A stretch of 64,000 nt of DNA from JALYNX01 sp963746905 (GTDB lineage Bacteria > Actinomycetota > Acidimicrobiia > Spongiisociales > ZC4RG35). Below the pieces are notes generated by a model that saw only the letters and a list, made by a program, of their open reading frames with translations, made no database searches and was not told where the DNA came from. Where the stretch lies: NCBI GenBank assembly GCA_963746905.1, contig CAVVCY010000002.1, positions 62,001-126,000 of the forward strand. Direction: 5' to 3'. Positions 9,279-16,899 of the stretch are shown here, in pieces; the first letter of the stretch is position 1; each line of letters begins with the position of its first letter. Position numbers and translations under genes: made by a program.

Positions 9279-9800
9279 ATGTCACTCTTTTCGAAAGCCC
9301 TCGTCTACCTCGGACTGGTGGATGAAGACCAAATCGACGACGAGGCAGCTGAGCGCCCCCAAGCCCCGGTCGTCGAGGAGGCGACGCGCCGGCCGGTGGA
9401 ATCCATCCCCCAAAGTCGACGGGTCGAGCCACCGCCTACTGCCCGCGCCGCCACCCGGCCCCAAAGCCGGTCTGGCACATCCGATACCATTGGCCTGGTG
9501 CGACCAGTGGAGGTTCAATCCGACATCCTCGTTGTGGAGGAGTTCGGTGACGCCCGCATCCTCGCCGACCGGGTCCGAGATCGGACTCCGGTGGTCCTGG
9601 ACATGAGGAGGGCTACCCCCGACCTGGTGCGTCGGGTGGTCGATTTCTCGTCCGGTCTCATCTACGCCCTGGATGGCTCGATGCGCAAAGTTGGAGACGG
9701 GCTCGTGCTCGTTCTCCCGCCGCGGGTTGTTTTGAGCCGGGATGAGAAGCGCCGATTGACGACCCTCGGAGCCTACGAGATCGACGATCTCGACGACTGA
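9279..9800 (+). CDS. sepF: Cell division protein SepF
   Basis: SepF anchors FtsZ to the membrane in FtsA-lacking actinobacteria and firmicutes. The 173-aa product has an N-terminal stretch (MSLFSKALVYLGLVDEDQ) that fits the amphipathic membrane-binding helix, a proline-rich linker (~20-75), and the C-terminal SepF core (~78-165) with VVLDMRRATPDLVRRVVDFSSGL and the conserved Gly-containing turn. It lies four bases after yggS. It is probably the main FtsZ tether here, acting on the DIPTFV tail of FtsZ. Confidence 0.95.
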   Translation: MSLFSKALVYLGLVDEDQIDDEAAERPQAPVVEEATRRPVESIPQSRRVEPPPTARAATRPQSRSGTSDTIGLVRPVEVQSDILVVEEFGDARILADRVRDRTPVVLDMRRATPDLVRRVVDFSSGLIYALDGSMRKVGDGLVLVLPPRVVLSRDEKRRLTTLGAYEIDDLDD

Positions 9801-9802
9801 CC

Positions 9803-10072
9803 TTGAACCCCATCGGAATCATCATCCTGATTCTCCAGGTGTACTTCTACGCCGTACTGGCGTGGGTCATCCTCTCGTGGATCCCGACTTCGTCGACTCA
9901 CCCCCTGGGAAAGATCTCGATTTTCCTCGACCGGATCATCTACCCGGTGATCCTCCCGCTGCGCCGGGTGATCCCACCGTTGCGATTGGGTGGGGGCATG
10001 CTCGATCTGACACCGATCGTGCTCCTGGTGGGTATCAACATCCTGATCCGGATCTTGGGCAATGTCGGCTGA
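9803..10072 (+). CDS. YggT-family membrane protein
   Basis: An 89-aa two-helix membrane protein of the YggT (YlmG) family, which accompanies sepF in many division clusters; the exact function is unknown, though plant and cyanobacterial homologues affect nucleoid or plastid division. It has an N-terminal helix (GIIILILQVYFYAVLAWVIL), the family's SWIP and RRVIPPL segments, and a C-terminal helix ending in NILIRILG. The TTG start at 9803 lies two bases after the sepF stop; no ATG or GTG is available nearby. Confidence 0.85.
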   Translation: MNPIGIIILILQVYFYAVLAWVILSWIPTSSTHPLGKISIFLDRIIYPVILPLRRVIPPLRLGGGMLDLTPIVLLVGINILIRILGNVG

Positions 10073-10075
10073 TTC

Positions 10076-10104
10076 TTGGAGCCTGCGGGCACGTTTCGTA
10101 TCCT
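10076..10104 (+). promoter_or_regulatory. Candidate promoter of divIVA
   Basis: The 57-bp gap between yggT and divIVA has TTGGAG (10076-10081) and TATCCT (10099-10104) with a 17-bp spacer, a plausible sigma-70-type promoter. A GAGAGG ribosome site follows at 10116-10121, eight bases before the ATG. This would let the abundant DivIVA be expressed independently of the division operon. Confidence 0.4.
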
Positions 10105-10129
10105 CAATGCCTACTCGAGAGGTTCATTA

Positions 10130-11017
10130 ATGCCAATCACACCATCCGATATCGAGCACAAGACCTTTTCAACCGCGCTCCGCGGCTACGACCTCGACGA
10201 GGTGGACGACTTCCTCGACGAGATCGTCGTGGCCCTTCGGGATCTCCACGGTGAGCTGACTGCAGCCAAGGCGAAGATCGCCGAGCTGGAACAGAACAAA
10301 GGGCCCGAAGTTGCCCCGGCCGCGGTCGTGGGCGGCGACGAGGCTTCAGTGGGCCGGGTCCTCATCCTGGCCCAGCAGGCAGCCGATCGGACCGTGGACG
10401 AAGCCCGAGCCGAGGCCGATCGTCTGCTCGAGGAGGCGAGGGGAGAGGCCGATCGAACCCTGACCGATGCCCGCACCGAGGCCGATTCGTTCGAAGCGGA
10501 GCGGGATGAGCGACGAACGGCGGCACAAACCGAGATGGCAGAGCTGACCGTGCTCGTAGCCAGCGTCAGAAACCAACTCGCCATGCTTGCGACGTCGGTG
10601 GCAGACAAGCTCGACGAGATGGATTCGACTATCGAGTCTGCCGATCTCGATGGCGATGCGGAAGATGCTGATGACCTCACGTCTGAAGGCGTCGATGACG
10701 GTGCGGACGTCGAGCTCGTGACGGATGAGGCCATGGCCGACGACGACGTCGCTGAAGAGGCGATCACCGACCTGACCACGGTCGACGAGGGAGTCGAGGA
10801 ACTGGGCGACGAGATCGAAGTCACAGATACGGTGGTCGACGAGACCGAGGAGTTGGATCTCGACGCCGAGAATGAGGCCGTCGTCGTTGACGAGGAAGTT
10901 GTCGAGGGTGTCACCGAGGACGTGACGAACGAGGTCACCGATGAAGTCAGCGACGAGGTCAGCGACGAAATCAGCGACCAGATCGACCCGGTCGAGGAGG
11001 CCGAGAGCTCTGACTGA
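10130..11017 (+). CDS. divIVA: DivIVA/Wag31-type polar scaffold protein with long acidic tail
   Basis: DivIVA proteins bind negatively curved membrane and organise polar growth and division in actinobacteria. The N-terminal domain MPITPSDIEHKTFSTALRGYDLDEVDDFLDE is a near-canonical DivIVA membrane-binding head. A coiled coil rich in Ala, Glu and Arg (about residues 90-165) follows. The last ~110 residues are extremely acidic (D/E/V/T) with repeated TDEV/SDEV units near the end and no basic patches. ATG 10130 is preferred because of the GAGAGG site and because the head domain starts there. The acidic tail is unusual compared with typical Wag31 and may be intrinsically disordered. Confidence 0.93.
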   Translation: MPITPSDIEHKTFSTALRGYDLDEVDDFLDEIVVALRDLHGELTAAKAKIAELEQNKGPEVAPAAVVGGDEASVGRVLILAQQAADRTVDEARAEADRLLEEARGEADRTLTDARTEADSFEAERDERRTAAQTEMAELTVLVASVRNQLAMLATSVADKLDEMDSTIESADLDGDAEDADDLTSEGVDDGADVELVTDEAMADDDVAEEAITDLTTVDEGVEELGDEIEVTDTVVDETEELDLDAENEAVVVDEEVVEGVTEDVTNEVTDEVSDEVSDEISDQIDPVEEAESSD

Positions 11018-11023
11018 GCGCCG

Positions 11024-14000
11024 CTAGTCGGAGCGCTGGAGCGACAACCAAACCGTTCGACCATCCAGGTCGAAACTAGATCCGCCCGGCTCATTCGTTG
11101 CCGAGATCGAGGTCGCCAGCACTTCGCCCGCGATCACATCGTGATGGGCGTCGAATGCCGCAACCACTTCCGGATCCGGGCTGTGCCAGGTCAGGGAGAT
11201 CCGATCAACAACGTCGAGCCCGGCCTCGCGGCGCAGCTTCTGGACCCTGCTCACAATCTCACGCGCCACTCCTTCCAGCACCAGGTCGTGATCGAGGGTG
11301 GTGTCCAACGCACAGGCGAAGTCGACCCCGGTCTCCACGATGACGCCCTCGACCGGTGTCCGATCAACGATCAGATCCTCGAGATCTATGCCATGGCCGG
11401 CGACTTCGACCGAGGCGCCCTCGAGGATGATGGCGAGGTCATCGTCACTCAGTGCGGCGATTCCTGCGGCCACGACCTGCATCTCGGAGCCGAGTCTCGG
11501 CCCGAGCTTCCTGAAATTGGCTTTTGCCGACAGATGGACGAGCGACCCCTCGTCGCCGGTGGCGGTCACCTTCTTCACATTGAGCTCTTCGGAGATGATG
11601 TCGCTATGGGTCTCCACGGCGGCAGCGATGCCACGGTCGTGGGTGAGGATGGTGAGCCCGGCGAGGGGCTGGCGGACACGGTGTCCTTCCTTCTTCCTCA
11701 GGGTGCGCCCCAGCCTCACCACCTCTCTGACCACCGCCATCGAGGCCTCCAGCTCGGTGTCGATCAAGGCTTCGTCCGCCTCGGGGAAGTCCCGGTGGTG
11801 GACGCTTCGCACCGCCTCGCGGTCGTGGCGGGCGATCAGGTCCTGATAGAGATGCTCGGTGATGAAAGGGAGGATCGGTGCCAGCACTTCGATGAAGGTG
11901 GTCAACACTTGATACAGGGTGGCGAAGGCGGCGAGCTTGTCGACATCGCCCTCGCCCGACTCACCCCTTGCCCTCCAGAACCTCCTTCTCGAGCGGCGCA
12001 CGTACCAATTGGTCAGATGATCGATGAATCCGAGGATTGGCGGCACCACGTTGTAGAGGTAGTAGCCCTCCATCTGGGTGTTCACGTCCTCGACCAGGCT
12101 TTGCAGCACCGACAGGATCCAACGGTCCATTTCAGGGCGTTCCTCGATCGGGGAGGCACTTGCGAAGTCGGAGATGCTGACGCCGTCGGCTTCTGCGTAG
12201 GTGGTGAAGAAGCTGTAGGTGTTCCACAGCGGAAGGAGGACAGTCCGCACCACGTCGGCGACTCCGTCCTTGCTGAAGCGAAGCGGCTCCGCTCGAAGCA
12301 CCGGAGAGTTGATGAGAAAGGCTCGGAGAGCATCGGCGCCGAGGTGGTCGAATATCTCCGAAGGGTCGGGGTAGTTCTTGAGGCTCTTGGACATCTTCCG
12401 GCCGTCCTCGGCCAGGATCAGCCCGTTGACCACGCAATTCTCGAAAGCGGGCCTGTCGAAGAGAGCGGTTGAGAGGACGAGCAGGGTGTAGAACCAGCCC
12501 CGGGTCTGATCGAGGCCCTCTGCGATGAACTTCGCCGGGAAAGTCGCCTCGAATCGCTCGGTGTTCTCGAAGGGGTAGTGGTTCATCCCGTACGGCATCG
12601 AGCCCGACTCGAACCAGCAATCGAGGACTTCGGGGACTCTGGTCATCACACCCTCGCAGCCGGCGCACGGCCAGGTGATCAGGTCGATGAAGTGCCGGTG
12701 CAGGTCGGTCGGGCGCTGACCGGAGACCTGCTCGAGCTCGTCCACCGAGCCGATCGCCACTCTTTCCTCACAGGAGTCGCACTGCCAGACCGGGATGCAC
12801 GAGCCCCAGTATCGATTGCGGCTGATCGCCCAATCGCGGGCGTTGGCCAGCCAGTTCCCGAACCTGCGGGAACCGACGTATTCGGGCACCCAATGCACCG
12901 TCTCGTTGAGCTCGACCATGCGATCGCGGAACCGCTCGACAGCGACGAACCACGTCGGGATGGCCTTGTAGATGAGGGGAGTGCCGGTGCGGTAGCAGTA
13001 CGGATAGGAGTGGACGATGCGTCCCGAATGGACGAGCTTGCCCGACTCTTTGAGCAGCTCGATCAGGGTGGCGTCTGCTTCCTTGACGTTCTGTCCGGCT
13101 ACTTCGGGCACGTCATCGGTGAAATTGCCTCCGGCATCGACCGGGTCGACAAGGACGTCGATGCCTGCCGTCTGCAAGGCGAGAAAGTCGACTTCTCCGT
13201 AGGCGGGCGCCATGTGAACGAGCCCTGTTCCCTCATCAACGGAGACTTCATCGGAGGGGATGGTTCGAAAGGCTCCGGCGTCCCGCCGATCGGCGAAGTA
13301 GTCGAACGGTGGTTGGTAAGCGACCCCCAGGAGATCGGCACCCCTGACCCGGGCAACGGTCTCGCCTCGGTTGCCGAACACCGACTCGACGCGATCAGCG
13401 GCGATCCAGTAGTGGTCGTCATCGTCGGCAATCCTCAGGTACTCGATGCCCTCGCCGAGCGCCACCGCCAGGTTGCCAGGCAACGTCCACGGCGTCGTGG
13501 TCCATACCAACAGGTAGTCGCCGACCTCGGCCGTGTCGTTGCCCTCGGCCACGGCCAGACGCACGGTGATCGAGGGGTCTTCGACATCCCGGTAGTCGAG
13601 GTTGGCCTCGAAGTTGGAGAGGGGGGTGGTCGCCCCCCAGGAATAGGGGAGCACCTTGAAGTCGCGATAGATGAGCCCTTTGTCCCAAAGTTGCTTGAAC
13701 ACCCACCAGACGGTCTCCATGAAGTCTGGATCCATCGTCTTGTAGTCGTTCTCGAAGTCGACCCACCGCCCGATGCGCTCAGTGAGCGTCTCCCAGGCCT
13801 CGGTGTTCGCCTGCACTCCGATCCGGCATGCCTCGTTGTATCGGTCGATGCCGTATTCGGCGATCTGACGTGGGCCGGAGATGCCGAGCTGCTTCTCGAC
13901 TTCCATCTCGATGGGGAGCCCATGGGTGTCCCATCCGAAGCGCCGCTCGACCCGATATCCCCGCATCGTCCAGTAGCGGGGCACCATGTCCTTGATCACC

Positions 14001-14200
14001 CCAGCGAGCAAGTTCCCGTAATGGGGGCTTCCGGTGGGAAATGGCGGGCCGTCGTAGAATACGTATTCCTTATCGGTGGGCCGTCGGCGCACTGATTCGG
14101 CGAAGGCGTCGGTGTCCCGCCACAAAGCGAGCACCGCCTCCTCCAGACGGGGGATGTCGACCACAGGGTCGACTCTTTGAAATCCGTTCTCGTTGGTCAA
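11024..14200 (-). CDS. ileS: Isoleucyl-tRNA synthetase (long, type-2 IleRS)
   Basis: A class Ia synthetase charging tRNA-Ile, with an editing domain that removes Val-tRNA-Ile. The HIGH-equivalent GPPFPTGSPHYGNLLAG lies near residue 60 and the KMSKS motif (GRKMSKSLKNYPDPSEIF) near residue 600. Segments such as FMETVWWVFKQLWDKGLIY and the ~1,058-aa length match the eukaryote-like type-2 IleRS, which is often mupirocin-tolerant. The TTG at 14200 (LTNENGFQRV) is my start; the frame stays open to 14320 but that would overlap the divergent zinc-finger gene. No T-box leader could be recognised in the 100-bp upstream gap. It ends 6 bp from the convergent divIVA stop. Confidence 0.95.
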   Translation of the reverse strand: MTNENGFQRVDPVVDIPRLEEAVLALWRDTDAFAESVRRRPTDKEYVFYDGPPFPTGSPHYGNLLAGVIKDMVPRYWTMRGYRVERRFGWDTHGLPIEMEVEKQLGISGPRQIAEYGIDRYNEACRIGVQANTEAWETLTERIGRWVDFENDYKTMDPDFMETVWWVFKQLWDKGLIYRDFKVLPYSWGATTPLSNFEANLDYRDVEDPSITVRLAVAEGNDTAEVGDYLLVWTTTPWTLPGNLAVALGEGIEYLRIADDDDHYWIAADRVESVFGNRGETVARVRGADLLGVAYQPPFDYFADRRDAGAFRTIPSDEVSVDEGTGLVHMAPAYGEVDFLALQTAGIDVLVDPVDAGGNFTDDVPEVAGQNVKEADATLIELLKESGKLVHSGRIVHSYPYCYRTGTPLIYKAIPTWFVAVERFRDRMVELNETVHWVPEYVGSRRFGNWLANARDWAISRNRYWGSCIPVWQCDSCEERVAIGSVDELEQVSGQRPTDLHRHFIDLITWPCAGCEGVMTRVPEVLDCWFESGSMPYGMNHYPFENTERFEATFPAKFIAEGLDQTRGWFYTLLVLSTALFDRPAFENCVVNGLILAEDGRKMSKSLKNYPDPSEIFDHLGADALRAFLINSPVLRAEPLRFSKDGVADVVRTVLLPLWNTYSFFTTYAEADGVSISDFASASPIEERPEMDRWILSVLQSLVEDVNTQMEGYYLYNVVPPILGFIDHLTNWYVRRSRRRFWRARGESGEGDVDKLAAFATLYQVLTTFIEVLAPILPFITEHLYQDLIARHDREAVRSVHHRDFPEADEALIDTELEASMAVVREVVRLGRTLRKKEGHRVRQPLAGLTILTHDRGIAAAVETHSDIISEELNVKKVTATGDEGSLVHLSAKANFRKLGPRLGSEMQVVAAGIAALSDDDLAIILEGASVEVAGHGIDLEDLIVDRTPVEGVIVETGVDFACALDTTLDHDLVLEGVAREIVSRVQKLRREAGLDVVDRISLTWHSPDPEVVAAFDAHHDVIAGEVLATSISATNEPGGSSFDLDGRTVWLSLQRSD

Positions 14201-14300
14201 TGGGGCCAGTCGCTCGGGAGCGGGAATCGTAGGGTGTGGTCTCCCCTGCGAAGTAGAACGAGGGAATTGATAAGGTTCCCGCCCTTTACGAGGATGACTC

Positions 14301-14672
14301 GTGGCCAGAAATCTCGCCAAATCGACGGTTGAGCGGTACCGGAAACGTCTCGAGGAAGAGCGTGATCGCCTCCTGGTGATGATTCGGGATTACGAGCTCG
14401 AATTGGAGGAGGCGCGTCTCACCGAAAGCTCCTCTGATCGGAGCCCGGACCCTGGCAATGCGGAGGCAGGGTCGATGAAGTTCGAGTACGAGAAGGAGCT
14501 CTCCATCGAGCAGAACACGGTCGACCTTCTCGGCAAGGTCGAGCGGGCACTCGACAACATCGAGAACGGTCGCTACGGGATCTGTGAGAGTTGCGGCAAG
14601 CCGATACCGATGGCCCGCCTCGACGTCCTGCCGTATGTGACTCTCTGCGTCGACTGCGCCCGCAAGAGTTGA
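14301..14672 (+). CDS. DksA/TraR-family C4 zinc-finger protein
   Basis: A 123-aa protein with a long N-terminal coiled coil (VERYRKRLEEERDRLLVMIRD and following) and a C-terminal four-cysteine zinc finger, YGICESCGKPIPMARLDVLP...CVDCARKS, as in DksA/TraR proteins that act at the RNA polymerase secondary channel. In actinobacteria such proteins sit next to lspA/ileS and their role is poorly defined; some bind RNA polymerase. The GTG start at 14301 has GAGG seven bases upstream. The stop overlaps the lspA TTG start. Confidence 0.88.
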   Translation: MARNLAKSTVERYRKRLEEERDRLLVMIRDYELELEEARLTESSSDRSPDPGNAEAGSMKFEYEKELSIEQNTVDLLGKVERALDNIENGRYGICESCGKPIPMARLDVLPYVTLCVDCARKS

Positions 14673-15124
14673 TCCGCCGCTACGCGCTCGCGGTAGGGAT
14701 CGCTGCTTGTGTCGTCACCATCGACGCCATCACCAAACGCTGGGCCTCGATTCATTTTGCGGGCAACCCGGTCGAGGTGATTCCTGGATTTCTGACGTTC
14801 ACCTACACCGAGAATCCGGGGGCTGCCTTCGGGTCGCTGCAGAGTGCGGGCCCAATCCTGGGTGTGGCCGCGATCGGGGTGACTCTTGGCCTGCTTTGGG
14901 CCCTTCGGCACCCGCGTCCGATCCTGGAAGTCCTCGCCTTTGGTCTGGTCATGGGTGGGGCCGTTGGGAACCTTGTGGATCGGATCCTTCGCGGCCCCGG
15001 CCTCCTCGACGGGAAAGTCATCGATTGGATCAACCTGTGGTGGATACCGACCTTCAACCTGGCCGACGCTTCGATCACCATTGCGGTGGTCCTGTTGCTG
15101 ATCCAATCGTGGCGGACTCGCTAA
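14669..15124 (+). CDS. lspA: Lipoprotein signal peptidase LspA
   Basis: LspA is a four-helix membrane aspartyl protease that cleaves signal peptides of diacylglyceryl lipoproteins. The 151-aa frame from TTG 14669 (overlapping the zinc-finger stop) has the N-terminal helix with DAITKRWA, then YTENPGAAFG, GGAVGNLVDRI with the first catalytic Asp, and FNLADASITIAVVLL with the second Asp. This is the full set of LspA motifs. The longer upstream frame lies within the previous gene. The gene overlaps the rluD start by 16 bp. Confidence 0.94.
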   Translation: MIRRYALAVGIAACVVTIDAITKRWASIHFAGNPVEVIPGFLTFTYTENPGAAFGSLQSAGPILGVAAIGVTLGLLWALRHPRPILEVLAFGLVMGGAVGNLVDRILRGPGLLDGKVIDWINLWWIPTFNLADASITIAVVLLLIQSWRTR

Positions 15125-16026
15125 CCCTCGAAGTCCCGGAGACCCTCGATGGAGCCCGGGTGGACAAGGCGATCTCCTCGCTGCTGGGTGTGAGCCGCTT
15201 CGTCGCCCGTGAGCTGGTCGATAGAGGAGTGGTCCTCGATGGCAACGTTGCCCGCCCCAGCGACCGGGTGCGCACCGGGTCGCTGATCGAGACGCCACAT
15301 CCTGCGGCCGAGTTGTCGCTGCAACCCGAGGACGTTCCCTTCGAAGTCCTCTATGAAGATGAGGCTCTCCTGGTCGTGGACAAGCCGGCTGGAGTCGTGG
15401 TCCACCCCGGTTCGGGCACCAAGGAGGGAACCCTCGCCGCCGGTCTCCTGAATCGGTATCCGGAGTTGGAAGGAGTGGGGGAGCCGGGACGATGGGGTCT
15501 GATCCATCGCCTGGACAAGGACACCTCGGGGACGTTGATCGTCGCCCGAACCGGAGACGCATACAGCGCCCTGGTCGAGGACTTGGGTGCGAGGCGGATC
15601 GGAAGGACCTACGTCGCCCTGGTTCATGGCTTGTTCCCGGTACCGACCGGGACCATCGACGCCCCGATCGGTCGTGACCCTTCCCGACCCACGAGGAGGG
15701 CGGTCTCGCCCACGGGCAAGCCGGCGGTCACCCACTACGAGTTGATCAGGGAATTCCCCGCACACGAGGTTGCTCTGCTCGAAGTGACTCTCGAGACCGG
15801 GAGGACACATCAGATCCGGGTCCATCTCGCGGCAATCGATCATCCTGTGATCTCCGATCGGACTTACTCGTTCAACACGAGAGTGAAGTCCCCGCGGATC
15901 TTTCTCCACGCCCGACGGGTTCACCTCATTCACCCCGTTACGGGCAAGGACGTCCAGGTGGAATCCCCGCTACCCGGAGACCTGCAGACGGTATTGGATT
16001 GCCTCGGGCCGAGCGCCGCCAGCTAG
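15109..16026 (+). CDS. rluD: RluA/RluD-family 23S rRNA pseudouridine synthase
   Basis: This enzyme isomerises uridine to pseudouridine in large-subunit rRNA. The 305-aa protein begins with an S4-like RNA-binding domain (about residues 10-65, TLDGARVDKAISSLLGVSRFVARELV). The catalytic domain has LLVVDKPAGVVVHPG, the active-site segment GLIHRLDKDTSGTLIVAR with its catalytic Asp, and TGRTHQIRVHLA. The GTG start at 15109 lies inside the lspA 3' end, in the usual lspA-rluD pairing. Which uridines are modified cannot be read from sequence, so the D-type assignment is from neighbourhood and domain layout. Confidence 0.92.
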   Translation: MADSLTLEVPETLDGARVDKAISSLLGVSRFVARELVDRGVVLDGNVARPSDRVRTGSLIETPHPAAELSLQPEDVPFEVLYEDEALLVVDKPAGVVVHPGSGTKEGTLAAGLLNRYPELEGVGEPGRWGLIHRLDKDTSGTLIVARTGDAYSALVEDLGARRIGRTYVALVHGLFPVPTGTIDAPIGRDPSRPTRRAVSPTGKPAVTHYELIREFPAHEVALLEVTLETGRTHQIRVHLAAIDHPVISDRTYSFNTRVKSPRIFLHARRVHLIHPVTGKDVQVESPLPGDLQTVLDCLGPSAAS

Positions 16027-16054
16027 CGAACCGAAATATCTACCGTTTGATCAA

Positions 16055-16888
16055 GTGACCCAGGAGAACACCACCGAGGCCCCGGTCTGTTACCGCCATC
16101 CAGACCGGCACACCCTTTTGGCATGCAGCCGCTGCGGTCGGCCCATCTGTGCTTCCTGCTCGATTGACGCATCTGTCGGCCAGCGCTGTCCCGAATGTGT
16201 GCGCGAGGAGGGCGGCCAGAAGGTGATCCCCACCGGGCCGAGGCGTCAGACCTCGGCGGCCACAGGCGCTCCGGCGACGATGGTGTTCATCGGGCTCTCC
16301 GTCATCTTCTACGTGGCGACGAGCTTCGGTACTTTCGGGGATCAGATCTTCGCAGCGCTGGCTCAGGACAACCAGGCGGTGGCGGCCGGAGAGTGGTGGC
16401 GGATCTTCACCGTCGTCCTGCTTCATGGCTCGATCACCCACATCCTGTTCAACATGTGGGCGCTCTGGGTGCTCGGGCCCCAGATCGAGCGGGGAGTAGG
16501 CACCTGGCCCTTCGTGAGTCTCTACCTGGCGGCCGCCGGGATGGGTGGAGTGGCGGCCTACTACTTCGGAGGCCCGTTCGATGTGGGTGTCGGCGCTTCT
16601 GGCGCCATCTTCGGATTGTTCGGGCTCTGGATCAGCTGGGCCATCCACCGTCGGAACACGGCTTACGGTCGGGCGGTCCTCAACCAACTCGGATTCTTGC
16701 TGCTGATCAATGCGGCCATGCCATTCATCTTCCCCGGGATCTCATGGCAGGCCCACCTCGGAGGGCTCATCACCGGTTACCTGATCGGGGAAGTGTGGGC
16801 CAAGATCCATGGGCCGAATGCGACCGCCATCCGTACCGCCGTCGGTTTTGCAGTGGCCGTCCTGGCCGCCGTCGCCGTCTCCATTTGA
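16055..16888 (+). CDS. Rhomboid-family intramembrane serine protease with N-terminal zinc-binding domain
   Basis: A 277-aa protein whose first ~60 residues form a B-box-like zinc-binding region (CYRHPDRHTLLACSRCGRPICASC...QRCPEC). A six-helix rhomboid core follows: HGSITHILFNMWALWVLGPQIE carries the oxyanion-loop His/Asn, GVGASGAIFGLFG holds the catalytic Ser, and SWQAHLGGLITGYLIG the catalytic His. Substrates are unknown. The same zinc finger plus rhomboid fusion is widespread in actinobacteria. The GTG start at 16055 fits; the gene lies between rluD and dnaE. Confidence 0.92.
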   Translation: MTQENTTEAPVCYRHPDRHTLLACSRCGRPICASCSIDASVGQRCPECVREEGGQKVIPTGPRRQTSAATGAPATMVFIGLSVIFYVATSFGTFGDQIFAALAQDNQAVAAGEWWRIFTVVLLHGSITHILFNMWALWVLGPQIERGVGTWPFVSLYLAAAGMGGVAAYYFGGPFDVGVGASGAIFGLFGLWISWAIHRRNTAYGRAVLNQLGFLLLINAAMPFIFPGISWQAHLGGLITGYLIGEVWAKIHGPNATAIRTAVGFAVAVLAAVAVSI

Positions 16889-16899
16889 GGTAAGGTTGA

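Noticed and set aside
14201..14300. T-box leader for ileS
   Set aside because: Only 100 bp lie between the divergent genes and no specifier loop or T-box consensus could be found.
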